From Luteimonas suaedae (lineage in GTDB: Bacteria; Pseudomonadota; Gammaproteobacteria; Xanthomonadales; Xanthomonadaceae), in the NCBI RefSeq assembly GCF_008312895.1, contig NZ_VSSP01000001.1:558001-622000 (forward strand): 64,000 bases of DNA, in the 5' to 3' direction. A program made the position numbers and the translations under genes. The notes beneath the pieces are model-generated. The model was not told the origin of the DNA. It worked only from the letters and a program-made list of their open reading frames with translations, and did not search any database. How positions within the stretch are numbered: position 1 is the first letter of the stretch; every line of letters begins with the position of its first letter. This document shows positions 61,609-64,000 of the stretch, piece after piece.

Positions 61609-63960
61609 CTACTTCGGCGGCGGCGGCGCCAGCACGCTGCGGTCGCCGTTGTGCTCGGGCGGGCTGACCACGCCGGCCGCTTCCATTGCCTCGACCAGGC
61701 GGGCGGCACGGTTGTAGCCGATCTTCAGGCGCCGCTGCACGCCGGAGATCGAAGCGCGGCGGGTCTCGGTGACCACGCGCACCGCATCGTCGTACAGCGG
61801 GTCGGATTCGTCCCCTCCCCCGCCGCCGCTCTCCGGCAGTCCGGTCGGACCGACCACGACGCCGTCGCCCATCGTTTGCATCTCCTCCAGCACGCCCTCG
61901 ATGTAGTCCGGTCCGCCGCCGCTCTGCCGGAGGTGGTCGACCACCCGATGCACCTCCTCGTCGGAAACGAAGGCGCCGTGCACGCGCTCGGGCAGCGCGG
62001 TGCCCGGCGGCAGGTACAGCATGTCACCGTGGCCGAGCAGGGTCTCGGCGCCGGACTGGTCGAGGATCGTGCGCGAGTCGATCTTCGAGCTGACCTGGAA
62101 GGCGATGCGGGTCGGGATGTTGGCCTTGATCAGGCCGGTGATCACGTCCACCGACGGCCGCTGCGTGGCCAGGATCAGGTGGATGCCGGCGGCGCGCGCC
62201 TTCTGCGCCAGCCGTGCGATCAACTCCTCCACCTTCTTGCCGACGATCATCATCATGTCGGCGAACTCGTCGATGAACACGACGATGAACGGCAGCGTCT
62301 CCAGCGGCTGTGCCACCTCGTCGCTGTCCGGGTTCGGCTTGAACAACGGGTCGAGCATCGGCTGGCCGGCGTCCTGCGCGTCCTTGACCTTCTTGTTGAA
62401 GCCGGCCAGGTTGCGCACGCCGACCGCACTCATCAGCTTGTAGCGGCGCTCCATCTCCGCCACGCACCAGCGCAGGCCGTTGGCGGCCTCCTTCATGTCG
62501 GTGACCACCGGCGCCAGCAGGTGCGGGATGCCCTGGTAGACGCTGAGCTCGAGCATCTTCGGGTCGATCATCAGCATCCGCACGTCCTTGGCGGAGGCCT
62601 TGTACAGCAGGCTCAGCACCATGGCGTTGACCGCCACCGACTTGCCCGAACCGGTGGTGCCGGCGACCAGCAGATGGGGCATGCGAGAGAGATCCGCGAC
62701 CGTCGGCCGGCCACCGATGTCCTTGCCCAGGGCCAGCGTCAGCGGACTGCCGGACTTGTCGTATTCCTTGGAGCGCAGCAGTTCGCTCAGATAGATCATC
62801 TCGCGCTTCGTGTTCGGCGTCTCCAGGCCGATCACCGACTTGCCCGGGATCACGTCGACCACGCGCACCGACTTCACCGACAACCCGCGGGCGATGTCCT
62901 TGTCCAGCGAGCTGATCTGGCTGACCTTGATGCCGGGCGCGGGTTCGATCTCGAAGCGGGTGATCACCGGGCCCGGATAGGCGCCGACCACCTGCGCCTC
63001 GATGCGAAAGTCCTTGAGCTTGAACTCGATCTGCCGCGACAGCGTTTCCAGCGTGTTCTCGTCGTAGCCCTTGGGCTGCGGCTTGGGGTCGTCGAGCAGC
63101 GACAGCGGCGGAATGCCGGAACCGTCGCCGACGTGGAACAGCGGGATCTGCTGCTCGCGCTTGGCGCGGTCGCTCTTCTCCACCTGCGGCAGCGCCGGCG
63201 GCTCGATCTTCACCGGCGTGCGCTTGGCGCGCAGCTCGGTATCGACCTTGCGCGTTTCCCCGCGCTCCTCGCGCCAGTCGCGCGCTTGCTTCCATTCACC
63301 GGCCTGCTTGCTGCCGCGGCGGAGCAGCGCCGGCAACTGCAATGCCCACTGGCCGATGCGGTCCATCACCGCCAGCCACGACAGGCCGGTGGCGAGGGTG
63401 ACCGAGACCAACAGCAGCGCCAGCAGGAACAGGTTGCCGCCGACCGGGCCGAAGCCGCCATACAGCGAATTGCCGACCAGGCGACCGAGAATGCCGCCGC
63501 CGCCCGCGGACAGGTCGGCCGCGCTGGGCATCCGCAGCGCCAGCAGGCCGGTCACGGAGATCAGGAAACCGACGATGCCGACCAGCCGCAACGCCGGGCC
63601 GAGATCGGCCTTGCCGTCGCCGTCCTGGTCCATGCCGAACAACGCGATCCACGCCACCGCGCCCAGCATCAGCGGCAACAGATAGGCGACGTAGCCGAAC
63701 AGGTGCAGCAGGACGTCGGCCAGCCAGGCCCCCACCGGACCGCCGACATTGTTCAGCGGCGCGGTGACACTGCCCGAGCGTGACCATCCGGGATCTTCCG
63801 GCGAGAAGGTGATCAGGCTCGCCAGCAGGTAGAGCAGCAGCGGTGCGATCAGGATCAGCGCGATGTCGCGCCACAGCCGCTGCCGGCGCGGATTGGGAGC
63901 CGTCGCCTGCTTCGCCGTGGCGCGCTGTCGCCTGCTGCTTTCCTGGAGCGGTCGTGCCAC
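61609..63960 (-). CDS. ftsK: DNA translocase FtsK
   Basis: Septal DNA pump that clears chromosome termini and activates XerCD at dif. The 783-aa protein has four or more N-terminal membrane helices ([36 protein letters not shown]), a short linker and the motor with FtsK motifs [12 protein letters not shown], Walker [10 protein letters not shown] (Lys440) and Walker [14 protein letters not shown]. The C-terminal gamma winged helix ([28 protein letters not shown]) reads KOPS and contacts XerD. The family-typical order ftsK-lolA-rarA is kept. Confidence 0.96.
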   Translation of the reverse strand: MARPLQESSRRQRATAKQATAPNPRRQRLWRDIALILIAPLLLYLLASLITFSPEDPGWSRSGSVTAPLNNVGGPVGAWLADVLLHLFGYVAYLLPLMLGAVAWIALFGMDQDGDGKADLGPALRLVGIVGFLISVTGLLALRMPSAADLSAGGGGILGRLVGNSLYGGFGPVGGNLFLLALLLVSVTLATGLSWLAVMDRIGQWALQLPALLRRGSKQAGEWKQARDWREERGETRKVDTELRAKRTPVKIEPPALPQVEKSDRAKREQQIPLFHVGDGSGIPPLSLLDDPKPQPKGYDENTLETLSRQIEFKLKDFRIEAQVVGAYPGPVITRFEIEPAPGIKVSQISSLDKDIARGLSVKSVRVVDVIPGKSVIGLETPNTKREMIYLSELLRSKEYDKSGSPLTLALGKDIGGRPTVADLSRMPHLLVAGTTGSGKSVAVNAMVLSLLYKASAKDVRMLMIDPKMLELSVYQGIPHLLAPVVTDMKEAANGLRWCVAEMERRYKLMSAVGVRNLAGFNKKVKDAQDAGQPMLDPLFKPNPDSDEVAQPLETLPFIVVFIDEFADMMMIVGKKVEELIARLAQKARAAGIHLILATQRPSVDVITGLIKANIPTRIAFQVSSKIDSRTILDQSGAETLLGHGDMLYLPPGTALPERVHGAFVSDEEVHRVVDHLRQSGGGPDYIEGVLEEMQTMGDGVVVGPTGLPESGGGGGDESDPLYDDAVRVVTETRRASISGVQRRLKIGYNRAARLVEAMEAAGVVSPPEHNGDRSVLAPPPPK

Positions 63961-64000
63961 CGTGTGTTTTTACCTTAGGTATGCCGCCTAGAAGCTTGAT

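Overview
The window is GC-rich chromosome of a gammaproteobacterium, almost certainly a member of the Xanthomonadaceae/Lysobacteraceae (Xanthomonas, Lysobacter, Luteimonas or Stenotrophomonas relatives). The evidence is a copL-copA-copB copper operon, a TonB-receptor-led N-glycan degradation locus, GTAG-type REP repeats and a filamentous phage in dif. No species can be named from the sequence alone.

Layout. 1-6.1 kb: housekeeping genes, with divergent ppsA and its regulator ppsR, a DUF1249 gene, and a lipoprotein methyltransferase translationally coupled to an amino-acid permease. 6.2-6.5 kb: tRNA-Glu(TTC) and tRNA-Ala(GGC) with promoter and terminator. 6.8-20.5 kb: a metal island made of three units. 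Unit one is a CopL-like small protein, a TonB-dependent receptor, a PepSY protein and a PepSY/ferredoxin/NADH-reductase fusion. Unit two is copL, copA (multicopper oxidase), copB, a cytochrome c with a His-rich tail and a DUF411 protein. Unit three is a MerR-family regulator, with a textbook MerR-type promoter, overlapping a Cu(I)-type P1B ATPase. 20.5-27.4 kb: a complete inovirus (filamentous) prophage integrated at a dif site. Three of its genes are too short for standard gene calling (a 45-aa major coat protein, and 21-aa and 59-aa membrane peptides). 27.4-28.3 kb: a decayed second inovirus. 28.3-55.2 kb: a locus that looks able to strip plant-type N-glycans sugar by sugar. It has two LacI regulators, glucokinase, a TonB receptor, GH20, GH2, GH3, GH125, GH92, GH35, two GH29 enzymes, a sialidase-fold lipoprotein, a PfkB kinase and CutC. 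55.4-64 kb: an AarF/UbiB kinase, a small lipoprotein, a zinc-ribbon protein, a crcB pair, rarA, lolA and ftsK.

How it works together. The glycosidases carry Sec, Tat or lipoprotein signals and follow their outer-membrane receptor on one strand. Sugars released outside or in the periplasm would be phosphorylated by the two cytoplasmic kinases. The same operator-like palindrome lies before glucokinase and before the second lacI gene, which suggests shared control.

The most unusual signal is at chromosome scale. By eye, all octamers matching the E. coli FtsK-guide consensus GGGNAGGG point rightwards to the left of 20.5 kb and leftwards to its right. This suggests the dif site at 20525-20552 is the real chromosome-dimer-resolution site, that the window straddles the replication terminus, and that the phage sits in it. 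The phage regulator gene also reads across the attachment core, so integration replaces its C-terminus.
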